From NCBI GenBank assembly GCA_011050685.1, contig DRFF01000083.1:1-64000 (forward strand): 64,000 nucleotides of DNA, in the 5' to 3' direction. Below the pieces are notes generated by a model, which saw only the letters and a program-made list of their open reading frames with translations, searched no databases and was not told where the DNA came from. This DNA is from Aurantimonas coralicida (GTDB lineage Bacteria; Pseudomonadota; Alphaproteobacteria; Rhizobiales; Rhizobiaceae). A program made the translations under genes and the position numbers. Positions 55,815-64,000 of this stretch are shown here, in pieces (position 1 is the stretch's first letter; each line of letters opens with the position of its first letter).

Positions 55815-58511
55815 ATGACGGCCGACAAGGACGCCGCCCCGACGCCGATGATGGCGCAATATATCGAGATCAAGGCGGCCAATCCGGACTGCCTGCTGTT
55901 CTATCGCATGGGCGATTTCTACGAGCTGTTCTTCGATGATGCGGCCGAGGCGTCGCGAACGCTTGGCATCGCCCTGACCAAGCGGGGCAAGCACCTCGGC
56001 GAGGACATCCCGATGGCCGGCGTGCCGGTGGTCTCGGCCGATGACTATCTGCAGAAGCTGATCGCCTTCGGTCATCGGGTCGCGGTCTGCGAGCAGGTCG
56101 AGGACCCCGCCGAAGCGCGCAAGCGCGGCGCCAAATCGGTGGTGAAGCGCGACGTGGTCCGCCTGGTGACGCCGGGGACGATCACCGAGGAGGCGCTGCT
56201 CGAGCCAGGGCGTCCGAATTATCTGATGGCGCTGGCGCGATTGGGAGGCTCCGGCCCAAATGCGGCCTTCGCCCTGGCCTGGACGGATCTGTCGACTGGC
56301 ACCTTCCGCCTCGCGGAAACCGACATCGGGCGCCTGGCCACCGATATCGCCGCGCTCGAGCCGAGCGAAATCGTCGTCGCCGAGCCGGTGTTCCATGACG
56401 AGACGCTGCAGCCATTGCTGCGCCGGTATGGCCGCGCCGCGCGGCCCGAGCCGCAGGCGCTGTTCGACGGCGCGACCGCCGAGGAGCGGGTCTGCCGCTT
56501 CTACGGTGTGGCGACGCTGTCCGGTTTCGGTGGTTTCTCGCGGGTCGAACTGGCTGCCGCCGCCGCGCTGATCGCCTATCTCGGCAAGACCCAGATGGCG
56601 GCGCGCCCGGCCCTGCAGCGGCCCGAGCGGGTGGTCGCCGGTTCGCTCATGCAGATCGATCCGGCGACTCGCGCCTCGCTGGAATTGACCCGGACAATGT
56701 CGGGCAAGCGGCAGGGCAGCCTGCTGTCGACCATCGACCGGACCGTGACCGGCGCGGGTGCCCGGCTTATGGCCGGCCGGCTCGCCGCCCCGCTGACCGA
56801 CCCGGCGGCGATCCGGGCCCGGCAGGCGTCGGTCCGCACTTTCGTCGAGGATATGCCGAACCGCCAGCGCTTGCGCGCGGCGCTCACGGGTCTGCCGGAC
56901 ACCGAGCGGGCGCTGTCGCGGTTGTCGCTCGGCCGTGGCGGTCCGCGCGACCTCGCGGCGATTCGCGACGGTTTGGAGGCCGCCTTCGCCATCGCCGCTG
57001 CCGCCGCTGCCGAGATGCCGGACGAATTGCGCCATGCGGTCACGGCGCTCGCCGCGCTGCCCCAATCCTTGCATGAGGCGCTGTCGGATACGCTCGCCGA
57101 CGCAGTGCCGCTCCTCAAGCGCGACGGCGGCTTCGTCCGCGACGGCGCGATACCGGCGCTGGACGAGGCGCGGACGCTACGCGAGAATTCGCGGCGGGTG
57201 ATCGCCGATCTGCAGGGCCGCTACGTCGCCGAGACCGGGGTGCGGAACCTACGTATCAAGCACAACAACGTGCTCGGCTATTTCGTCGAGGTCGGCGAGG
57301 CGCAGGCCAAGGCGCTGGCCGTCGAGGACGGCGAAACACGCTTCATCCATCGCCAGACCATGGCGTCGGCGATGCGGTTTACCACCACCGAACTCGGCGA
57401 GTTGGAAACGAGGATCGCCGGCGCCGCAGCCGAAGCGCTCAAGATCGAGCTCGAGGCCTTCGAGCGCCTGGTCGCCGCCGTCGGCGAGGCGGCGGAGGCG
57501 CTGCAGCGTGGCGCCGAGGCGCTGGCGGTGCTCGATGTGTCCACCGCCCTGGCCGAACTCGCCGTCGCCGAGGAGTGGACGCCGCCGCTTGTCGACGACA
57601 GCCTTGCTTTCATCGTGGAGGACGGCCGCCACCCGGTGGTCGAAGCAGCGCTGAAGGCGGGGTCGGGCGAGCCGTTCGTTTCCAACGACTGCGACCTGTC
57701 GCCGCCTGGGGCCGGGCAGGAGGGGGCAGGATCGATCTGGCTGCTCACTGGCCCGAACATGGGCGGCAAATCCACCTTTCTGCGCCAGAACGCCCTGATC
57801 GCTGTTCTGGCCCAGATGGGTTCCTACGTGCCGGCGGCGCGGGCCCATGTGGGGGTCGTCGATCGCCTGTTCAGCCGGGTCGGCGCTTCGGATGACCTCG
57901 CCGAGGGCCGCTCGACCTTCATGGTCGAGATGGTCGAAACCGCCGCGATCCTCAATCAGGCGGGCGAGCGGGCGCTGGTCATCCTCGACGAGATCGGCCG
58001 GGGCACGGCGACCTATGATGGGCTGTCGATCGCCTTTGCCGCGGTCGAGCACCTGCACGAGGTCAATCGCTGCCGGGCACTCTTCGCAACTCATTTCCAC
58101 GAGATGACCGCGCTGGCCGCGCGGCTTTCCCGCATGCGCAACGCGACCATGCGGGTGAAGGAGTGGGAGGGCGAGGTGATCTTCCTGCATGAGGTCACGG
58201 CCGGTGTCGCCGACCGGTCCTATGGAATTCAGGTCGCCAAGCTGGCCGGGCTTCCGCCCAAGGCGGTCGAACGCGCCCGGCAAGTCTTGGCGGAACTCGA
58301 ACGCGGCGAGCAGGGCGAGAAGCGGACCGCCTTCGTCGACGACCTGCCGCTATTCTCGGCGGTCGCACGGCGCGCCGAAACCCATTCTCGCGAGTCTGAG
58401 CCAGACCACGCGCTTCGCGACGCGCTCGCGGCGCTCGACCCCGACAGCCTCTCGCCGCGCGATGCGCTCGAAGCGCTTTACCGGTTGACGGCGCTCGCCC
58501 GCCTGTCGTGA
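55815..58511 (+). CDS. mutS: DNA mismatch repair protein MutS
   Basis: 898 residues. The mismatch-reading motif [11 protein letters not shown] (Phe-x-Glu) is at about 28-39, domains III-IV carry [15 protein letters not shown], and the ABC ATPase has Walker [14 protein letters not shown] (about 646), [12 protein letters not shown] and Walker [14 protein letters not shown]. The helix-turn-helix dimer segment is [17 protein letters not shown]. Start ATG 55815. Full length, no lesion. Confidence 0.97.
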   Translation: MTADKDAAPTPMMAQYIEIKAANPDCLLFYRMGDFYELFFDDAAEASRTLGIALTKRGKHLGEDIPMAGVPVVSADDYLQKLIAFGHRVAVCEQVEDPAEARKRGAKSVVKRDVVRLVTPGTITEEALLEPGRPNYLMALARLGGSGPNAAFALAWTDLSTGTFRLAETDIGRLATDIAALEPSEIVVAEPVFHDETLQPLLRRYGRAARPEPQALFDGATAEERVCRFYGVATLSGFGGFSRVELAAAAALIAYLGKTQMAARPALQRPERVVAGSLMQIDPATRASLELTRTMSGKRQGSLLSTIDRTVTGAGARLMAGRLAAPLTDPAAIRARQASVRTFVEDMPNRQRLRAALTGLPDTERALSRLSLGRGGPRDLAAIRDGLEAAFAIAAAAAAEMPDELRHAVTALAALPQSLHEALSDTLADAVPLLKRDGGFVRDGAIPALDEARTLRENSRRVIADLQGRYVAETGVRNLRIKHNNVLGYFVEVGEAQAKALAVEDGETRFIHRQTMASAMRFTTTELGELETRIAGAAAEALKIELEAFERLVAAVGEAAEALQRGAEALAVLDVSTALAELAVAEEWTPPLVDDSLAFIVEDGRHPVVEAALKAGSGEPFVSNDCDLSPPGAGQEGAGSIWLLTGPNMGGKSTFLRQNALIAVLAQMGSYVPAARAHVGVVDRLFSRVGASDDLAEGRSTFMVEMVETAAILNQAGERALVILDEIGRGTATYDGLSIAFAAVEHLHEVNRCRALFATHFHEMTALAARLSRMRNATMRVKEWEGEVIFLHEVTAGVADRSYGIQVAKLAGLPPKAVERARQVLAELERGEQGEKRTAFVDDLPLFSAVARRAETHSRESEPDHALRDALAALDPDSLSPRDALEALYRLTALARLS

Positions 58512-58654
58512 GAACACGCGCCGCACTCGCCTGCTTGGCGGGGGCGGCCTTTATTGCGGCCGGGTTGGGCGCCGCCGGGGCCATCGATCGCGACCCGATC
58601 CGGAATCTCGGCCCGCGAGACCGCAACCTAATTTGTAAATTGTTCACAGTTTAG
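58508..58654 (+). CDS. tiny ORF coupled to mutS, possible exported peptide
   Basis: GTG 58508 overlaps the mutS stop (GTGA) and opens 48 codons: [20 protein letters not shown], then a short polar tail ending at TAG 58652. The N-terminus looks like a signal peptide or membrane helix. No homology known. Coupled position and composition are the only support, and chance is possible. Confidence 0.3.
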   Translation: MRTRAALACLAGAAFIAAGLGAAGAIDRDPIRNLGPRDRNLICKLFTV

Positions 58655-58661
58655 CGTCTCG

Positions 58662-58677
58662 CGAAGTGATCACTTCG
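58662..58677. promoter_or_regulatory. perfect 16-base palindrome upstream of the VPGSDF protein gene
   Basis: CGAAGTGATCACTTCG equals its own reverse complement over all 16 bases. It lies 150 bases before the exported 100-residue protein, in an AT-rich promoter-like region (58620-58829). It lacks a loop and T-run, so a dimeric regulator site is more likely than a terminator. Confidence 0.5.
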
Positions 58678-58829
58678 TTTTGAAGCACAATTTTTCGACG
58701 GACTGTTCAGTGGGAATGTCTTTTCCGACGAAATATCATGATTAGCTGCTGTTCACCGGCGGAGTCGAGCCAAGCAATTCAGTGAAATGCGGTCGCCTCG
58801 CCACAAAACGAAATAAATGGAATTATGAT

Positions 58830-59132
58830 ATGAAGAACATCCTCGCTATTTCCGTCGCTGTTGCCGCTCTTGCCGGTGTTCTGCCTGCCGCGGCCCAGTC
58901 GCTCGTGCCGGGCTCCGACTTCTACATCCAGCAGCAGCAGGAAGCGCAGCGCCAGTCCGTCGTCGACGGCTCCGTCTCCCTCGCGCCGTCGGCGTCTGGC
59001 GACGCGCGCGCCTTCGGCTACGTATCCGAGCGTTCCGCGCCGTCCGTGGACGCGCGTTCGGTCATCGTTCCAGGTTCGGACTTTGAGCGTCGCCAGGCGG
59101 ACGAGTTCGAGCGCCGACAGGTTCGCCGTTAA
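58830..59132 (+). CDS. small exported protein with repeated VPGSDF motif
   Basis: 100 residues from ATG 58830. Signal peptide MKNILAISVAVAALAGVLPA ending AAAQ. The mature part has a duplicated unit: LVPGSDFYIQQQQEAQRQ near the start and IVPGSDFERRQADEFERRQ at the end, joined by a Ser/Ala-rich linker. I do not know the family. Upstream lies an unusually long AT-rich region with a palindrome, and a strong terminator follows, so it is a regulated single gene. Confidence 0.75.
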   Translation: MKNILAISVAVAALAGVLPAAAQSLVPGSDFYIQQQQEAQRQSVVDGSVSLAPSASGDARAFGYVSERSAPSVDARSVIVPGSDFERRQADEFERRQVRR

Positions 59133-59175
59133 TCCGGCCAATGCGATTGCTGCACCCGCGTGCAGCGTCCGGGCC

Positions 59176-59209
59176 AAGGGTCATCCGCTTCCGCGGGTGG
59201 CCCTTTTTT
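59176..59209 (+). terminator. rho-independent terminator after the VPGSDF protein gene
   Basis: AAGGGTCATCCGC (59176-59188) pairs with GCGGGTGGCCCTT (59193-59205), 13 bp with two G-U pairs and loop TTCC, followed by TTTT. Confidence 0.85.
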
Positions 59210-59320
59210 CGTTCAGGAGCGATGCCTTGGTGGCGCGGAAGCCATGGTGAGTTTTCTCGCAAGGGGTCTGCGAATGGGTTATAGCCTTCGCCGCGAAGCG
59301 AATAAGCAGCAGGACCGCAT

Positions 59321-62188
59321 ATGACCATGCTCGAGGCCAGCCCCGCCCAGCCGAGCCTCCTGCCGTTCGTCGAGACCGGCGAGCAGGTCCAACTCGACGG
59401 CATCCTCGACGTCGAGATGCTGCGATCGGGGCTCGCGTCGATCGCCGAAAAGGACTCTTCCGGCGGCGCTTCGACGGCGGCGCGGGCCGAAGTTCTGGCG
59501 CTGCTCAAGGAAACCATCCGCCACGGTCGGACGATGATCGAGGAGATGCTGTTCGAGGATGGCGGCGGCCTCTTGTGCGCCCAGCGGCTCGCCTCGTTGC
59601 AGGACGCGGTGATCCGGGAAATCCACGACTTCGCTCTGCGCTACGTCTTTCCCTCGGCGAATCTGTCCTCCGGCGAGCGTATGGCGATCTTGGCGGTCGG
59701 CGGTTACGGCCGCGGCACGCTCGCGCCCGGATCCGACGTCGATCTGTTGTTTCTCCTGCCCTACAAGCAGACCGCGCTCGGTGAGCAGGTGGCCGAATAT
59801 CTGCTCTATCTGCTGTGGGATCTCGGCTTCAAGGTCGGGCACGCCACCCGCACGGTCGACGAATGCATCCGGCTGGCCCGCTCCGACTTCACCATCCGGA
59901 CCTCGATCCTGGAACGCTGGCTGATCGCCGGCGCCGAGGAATTGCTGATCGAACTCGGCCAGCGCTTCGAGGCCGAAATCGTCGAGGGGACCAGCGAGGA
60001 GTTCATCGCCGCCAAGCTTGGTGAGCGCTCCGTCCGTCACGCCAAGACCGGCAACACCCGCTATCTGGTCGAGCCGAACGTCAAGGAAGGCAAGGGCGGC
60101 CTGCGCGATCTCAACACTCTGTTCTGGATCGCCAAATATCACTACCGGGTGAACTCCACCGAAGCGCTCGTCGAGGCCGGGGTGTTCTCGCGGCGGGAGG
60201 GACGGCTGTTCCATAAGGCCGAGGATTTCCTCTGGGCGGTGCGCTGCCACATGCATTTCGTCGCCGGCAAGGCGGAAGAACGGCTCTCCTTCGACCTGCA
60301 GCCGGAGATTGCCGCGCGTCTCGGCTACAACTCCCATCCGGGGTTGAAGGATGTCGAGCGCTTCATGAAGCACTACTTCCTGATCGCCAAGGACGTCGGC
60401 GATCTGACGCGCATCTTCTGCGCGGCGCTGGAAGAGCAGCACGCCAAGACCGCCCCGGGCCTCCGAGGCTTCGTGCGCAGCTTGCGCAATAGGGCCAGGA
60501 AAATCCCCGGCACGCTCGCCTTTCATATCGACAACAACCGCATCAACGTCACCGGGCCGAACGTCTTCCGCGACGACCCGGTGAATCTGATACGGATCTT
60601 CCGGCTCGCGGCACTGCATGAGCTGGAATACCACCCGGACGCGCTGAAACTGATCCGCCGGTCGATCCGGCTGGTCAACGCCGATCTGCGGGAGGATCGG
60701 GATGCCAACAGCCTGTTCCTCGACGTTCTCACCGACCCGGTCGACCCGGAGCTGCATCTGCGCCGGATGAACGAAGCCGGCGTACTCGGACGATTCATCC
60801 CGGATTTTGGCAAGATCGTCGCGATGATGCAGTTCAATATGTACCACCACTATACGGTGGACGAGCATCTGCTGCGCTCGATCGCCACATTGTCGCGGAT
60901 GGAGCGCGGGGAACTCGCCGACGAAGTGCCGATGTCCACGGGGTTCATGCGCACGCCGAAGGACCGCACGCCGCTCTACGTGGCGTTGCTTCTCCACGAC
61001 GTCGCCAAGGGCCGGCCGGAAGATCACTCGGTCGCCGGCGCCAGGATCGCCCGCGAATTATGCCCGCGCCTCGGCCTCGACGAGCGCGAGACGGATCTCG
61101 TCGCCTGGCTGATCGAGGACCATCTGGTGATGTCGATGACGGCGCAGCAGCGCGATCTCAACGACCGCAAGACGATCCTCGATTTCGCCGAACGGGTGCG
61201 CACGCTCGACCGGTTGAAGCTGTTGACGGTGTTGACGGTCTGCGACATCCGCGCCGTCGGACCCGGCGTCTGGAATGGCTGGAAGGGTCAGCTCTTGCGG
61301 ACGCTCTACATGGAGACCGAACCGACGCTGACCGGGGGCTTCACCCAGTCGTCGCGGGGCGAGCGGATCGCTCTCGCGCGCGCGGTTTTGGCCGAGCGGC
61401 TGGCAGCCTGGCCTGCACTCGAGCGACAGGTCTATCTCGATCTGCACTATCCCAATTATTTCCTCACCGCCCCGCTCGAGGATCAGGTCCGCCACGCCGA
61501 GTTCATTCGAACCGCCAAGGCCGACCAGCCGCTTGCCACCAGCGTACGGACCGACAAGTTCCACGAGGTGACCGAGATCATGGTGCTGGCGCCGGATCAT
61601 CCGCGGCTGTTGTCGCTGCTGGCGGGCGCCTGTGCCGGGGCCGGGGCCAACATCGCCGACGCGCAGATCTTCACCATGTCCGACGGAAGGGCGCTGGACG
61701 TCATGGTGCTCAACCGCGAATTCGTGTCCGACGATGACGAGATCCGCCGCGCCCAGCGAATCTGCGACAACATCGCCAAGCTGCTGCAGGGGAGCGAGAT
61801 GCCGGCGAACCTCATCGCGCAGCGCAAGCCTTTGCGCAAGACGACGCTGTTTCCGGTCAAGCCGCGGGTCAGCGTCGACAACGATTTGTCGAACCAGTTC
61901 AGCGTCATCGAGGTCGAGGGGCTGGACCGCCCGGGCCTTCTGTCGGACGTCACCGGCGCGATTTCCGACCTCAATCTGGACATTCGCTCGGCCCATATCT
62001 CGACCTATGGCGAAAAGGTCGTCGACGTCTTCTACGTCACCGATCTGATCGGCACCAAGATCACCAGTGAGACGCGGATCGAGCGTATCGAGGCGCGCCT
62101 GACGCGCGTTCTGGAAAGCTCCGAGGGCGAAATGTCCTCGTCCGTCGTCATGTCATCCCCTCGCGCTTTCGGCATACCCCATCGATGA
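59321..62188 (+). CDS. glnD: PII uridylyltransferase / uridylyl-removing enzyme GlnD
   Basis: 955 residues. The nucleotidyltransferase domain has VGGYGRGTLAPGSDVDLLF (about 126-144), the HD domain has LLLHDVAKGRPEDHS (near 555), and two ACT domains lie at about 750-830 and 860-940. It senses glutamine and modifies PII, feeding the Ntr system. Start ATG 59321. Its stop overlaps the murJ start (ATGA). Confidence 0.96.
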   Translation: MTMLEASPAQPSLLPFVETGEQVQLDGILDVEMLRSGLASIAEKDSSGGASTAARAEVLALLKETIRHGRTMIEEMLFEDGGGLLCAQRLASLQDAVIREIHDFALRYVFPSANLSSGERMAILAVGGYGRGTLAPGSDVDLLFLLPYKQTALGEQVAEYLLYLLWDLGFKVGHATRTVDECIRLARSDFTIRTSILERWLIAGAEELLIELGQRFEAEIVEGTSEEFIAAKLGERSVRHAKTGNTRYLVEPNVKEGKGGLRDLNTLFWIAKYHYRVNSTEALVEAGVFSRREGRLFHKAEDFLWAVRCHMHFVAGKAEERLSFDLQPEIAARLGYNSHPGLKDVERFMKHYFLIAKDVGDLTRIFCAALEEQHAKTAPGLRGFVRSLRNRARKIPGTLAFHIDNNRINVTGPNVFRDDPVNLIRIFRLAALHELEYHPDALKLIRRSIRLVNADLREDRDANSLFLDVLTDPVDPELHLRRMNEAGVLGRFIPDFGKIVAMMQFNMYHHYTVDEHLLRSIATLSRMERGELADEVPMSTGFMRTPKDRTPLYVALLLHDVAKGRPEDHSVAGARIARELCPRLGLDERETDLVAWLIEDHLVMSMTAQQRDLNDRKTILDFAERVRTLDRLKLLTVLTVCDIRAVGPGVWNGWKGQLLRTLYMETEPTLTGGFTQSSRGERIALARAVLAERLAAWPALERQVYLDLHYPNYFLTAPLEDQVRHAEFIRTAKADQPLATSVRTDKFHEVTEIMVLAPDHPRLLSLLAGACAGAGANIADAQIFTMSDGRALDVMVLNREFVSDDDEIRRAQRICDNIAKLLQGSEMPANLIAQRKPLRKTTLFPVKPRVSVDNDLSNQFSVIEVEGLDRPGLLSDVTGAISDLNLDIRSAHISTYGEKVVDVFYVTDLIGTKITSETRIERIEARLTRVLESSEGEMSSSVVMSSPRAFGIPHR

Positions 62189-63795
62189 GCCTGCTTTCCA
62201 AGTTTGCAACGGTCGGCGGCGCGACGCTCGTCTCCCGCATTTTCGGCTTTGGCCGCGAGATGATGATGGCCTCCGCCCTTGGCGTTGGCCCGGTGGCGGA
62301 TGCGTTCAACCTCGCCTTCCGCTTTCCGAACCTGTTTCGCCGGCTGTTCGCCGAGGGCGCCTTCAACGCCGCCTTCATTCCGCTGTTCGCGCGGTCTTTG
62401 GAGGAGGAAGGCGAGGAGGGTGCCCGGGGCTTCGCCAACGAAGTGTTCTCGACGCTGTTCACGATCCTCGTGGCTGTGACCGTGCTGGCGATGATCTTCA
62501 TGCCGTTCCTGGTCAAGACGATCATCGCGCCGGGTCTCGCGGTCTGCATCGACGACCCGGCGGCCGGCGGCAACGTGATCTCCTGTGCCGCGCGCTACGA
62601 CATCACCGTGACCTTCTCGCGCATCATGTTTCCCTATCTCGCCTGCATGTCGCTGATGGCGATGGTGTCGGGTATCCTCAACGCCTTTCGCCGCTTCTTT
62701 GCCGCGGCGGTGGCGCCGACGCTGTTGAACTTTATCCTGATCGGCGTCCTTGGCTGGGCGCTCTGGGATGGCGCCGACAAGGCGACGATCGGCTTCCTGA
62801 TGAGCTGGGGCGTGTTGATCGCCGGATTCGCCCAACTCGCCATGGTGGTCGTGGCCATGCGCATGGCCGGCTTCAGCGTCGCGCTGCGGTGGCCGCGTTG
62901 GACCAAGCGGCTGAAGCGGCTTCTGGTTCTGGCCGGCCCAGCCGCGCTGATCGGCGGCATCACCCAGATCAACCTCTTCGTCGGTCAGGCGATCGCCTCC
63001 TTCAAGCCGGGCGCTGTCTCCACCCTGCAATACGCCGACCGGCCCTATCAGCTGCCGCTTGGCATGGTCGGTATCGCGATCGGCGTCGTGCTCCTGCCGG
63101 AGCTGGCGCGGGCGCTTAAGGCGGGACGGCTGCGGGAAGCCCAGCACACCCAGAACCGCAGCCTGGAATTCGCGCTGTTCCTGACGTTGCCGGCCGCCGT
63201 CGCCCTGTTCATCATTCCCGAACCGATCATCCGCGTCCTCTACGAGCGCGGCGCCTTCGACGCGGCCGCGACCCCGGCCGTGGCGGCGGTGTTGGGCCTT
63301 TATGCCCTCGGCCTGCCGGCCTTCGTCATGGCCAAGGTGTTCACGCCCGGCTATTTCGCTCGCGAGGATACGAGGACGCCGATGATCGCGACGCTGATCT
63401 CGGCCGGCGCCAACATCGTTCTGTCACTCGTGCTGTTCTGGCTCATCGCCGAGCGCGGCATTGCGCTCGCCACCACCATCGCCGGCTGGCTGAATGCCGG
63501 TCTGCTGTTTGCCGGGCTGTACCGAAAGGGATTGTGGGAGATCGACCGCGAGCTGGTGAAGCGCTCCGCTCTGGTGGTTCTCTCATCGCTGTTGATGGGG
63601 GCCGTGCTCGTCCTGGAGATGATCGAACTCGGCGACTGGCTGCGGCCGCAATCCCCCGTCACCACGCAGGCCTTCGCGATCGTTATTCTCGTGTCGTCGG
63701 CCATGGCGATCTATTTCGCGCTGGCGCTGGCCACCGGCGCGGCCGATCGCAAGCTGTTTCTGGCGGTGCTGAAGCGAAAGAAGCCGCAGGCCTGA
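62185..63795 (+). CDS. murJ: lipid II flippase MurJ
   Basis: 536-residue polytopic membrane protein of the MurJ/MviN family, moving lipid II across the inner membrane for cell-wall building. It starts SLLSKFATVGGATLVSRIFG, has FRRLFAEGAFNAAFIPLF and the typical helix pattern of about 14 segments including IPEPIIRVLYERGAFDA. Coupled to glnD; trpS follows, as in other Rhizobiales. Confidence 0.96.
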   Translation: MSLLSKFATVGGATLVSRIFGFGREMMMASALGVGPVADAFNLAFRFPNLFRRLFAEGAFNAAFIPLFARSLEEEGEEGARGFANEVFSTLFTILVAVTVLAMIFMPFLVKTIIAPGLAVCIDDPAAGGNVISCAARYDITVTFSRIMFPYLACMSLMAMVSGILNAFRRFFAAAVAPTLLNFILIGVLGWALWDGADKATIGFLMSWGVLIAGFAQLAMVVVAMRMAGFSVALRWPRWTKRLKRLLVLAGPAALIGGITQINLFVGQAIASFKPGAVSTLQYADRPYQLPLGMVGIAIGVVLLPELARALKAGRLREAQHTQNRSLEFALFLTLPAAVALFIIPEPIIRVLYERGAFDAAATPAVAAVLGLYALGLPAFVMAKVFTPGYFAREDTRTPMIATLISAGANIVLSLVLFWLIAERGIALATTIAGWLNAGLLFAGLYRKGLWEIDRELVKRSALVVLSSLLMGAVLVLEMIELGDWLRPQSPVTTQAFAIVILVSSAMAIYFALALATGAADRKLFLAVLKRKKPQA

Positions 63796-63901
63796 ACGGC
63801 GCCGCCGTCACCTGAGGTGACTGGCGCTTGATCACGGCCGGCCCCTCAGCCATAACGCCTGCGATTTCCGATACCGCCGCGATCCTTTGGAGCCGCCGAC
63901 C

Positions 63902-64000
63902 ATGAGCGACATCACCCCCCGCGTCTTCTCCGGCGTGCAGCCGACCGGCAATCTGCATCTCGGCAATTATCTCGGTGCGATCAAAAAGTTCGTCGCCCTG
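63902..64000 (+). CDS. trpS: tryptophanyl-tRNA synthetase TrpS (5' part)
   Basis: ATG 63902 opens 33 codons to the window edge. The class I synthetase start [20 protein letters not shown] holds the HIGH-like motif (NLHLGNY) typical of TrpS. The rest lies outside the window. Confidence 0.93.
   Translation, partial: MSDITPRVFSGVQPTGNLHLGNYLGAIKKFVAL

Noticed and set aside
59279-61027. 582-codon minus-strand frame opposite glnD
   Set aside because: Antisense shadow; glnD has all catalytic motifs.
1-64000. CRISPR arrays, rRNA or tRNA genes
   Set aside because: No regularly spaced repeats and no cloverleaf-like intergenic sequence were found, though short tRNAs are hard to exclude by eye.

Overview
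The window is a 64 kb chromosomal piece of a GC-rich alphaproteobacterium, almost certainly of the order Hyphomicrobiales (Rhizobiales). Markers for this are ChvG/ChvI divergent from pckA, an HprK/EIIA-Man/HPr trio, a DivL-like kinase with tyrosine in place of the phospho-acceptor histidine, the lptC-lptA-lptB-rpoN-hpf-ptsN cluster, OlsB, an alpha-type AddAB pair, an AccD that has lost three zinc-ribbon cysteines, and the glnD-murJ-trpS order. No rRNA, tRNA or CRISPR array was seen.

Layout. The left edge (1-59) holds the start of an IS3-family OrfA, which may have cut a small gene. From 0.7 to 26 kb lies a housekeeping block (trpF, trpB, trpA, accD, folC facing trxA, addA, addB, murU, tsaE-amgK, divL). 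It has been invaded at least three times: (i) between trpB and trpA by an antitoxin, a ParE/RelE toxin gene with an in-frame amber codon, a tiny membrane protein and cutA; (ii) between folC and trxA by a cupin and an AT-richer DUF4041/GIY-YIG-type gene; (iii) between addB and murU by a compact four-gene cargo: a GHKL (MORC/MutL/Hsp90-like) ATPase, an uncharacterised partner protein, a C5-cytosine DNA methyltransferase and a Vsr nuclease. This third insert is the best candidate for an unusual defence or modification system.

From 26.7 to 36.7 kb are ahcY with a possible operator, an exported unknown protein, the regulatory PTS proteins (HPr, EIIA-Man, HprK), ChvG/ChvI, pckA and arfB. From 36.8 to 40.2 kb is an envelope and stress segment: an ArsR-SRPBCC pair with an operator over the start codon, a fasciclin protein, a Tat-type MsrB, and a small heat-shock gene preceded by a ROSE-like RNA thermometer hairpin and followed by DUF1150. 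From 40.3 to 45.6 kb run ptsN, hpf, rpoN and lptBAC (all minus strand), divergent from sppA, ihfB and lapA.

From 47.7 to 64 kb are coxG, two RNA methyltransferases, lspA, acuI, olsB, a DUF1236 protein, maeB, mutS, a small exported protein with a repeated VPGSDF motif, glnD, murJ and the start of trpS. Themes are nitrogen and carbon signalling through PTS-Ntr (ptsN, HPr, HprK, EIIA-Man, glnD, rpoN), envelope building (Lpt, MurJ, AmgK/MurU, LspA, OlsB, ChvGI), DNA repair (AddAB, MutS, Vsr) and central metabolism (pckA, maeB, ahcY, trp, accD).
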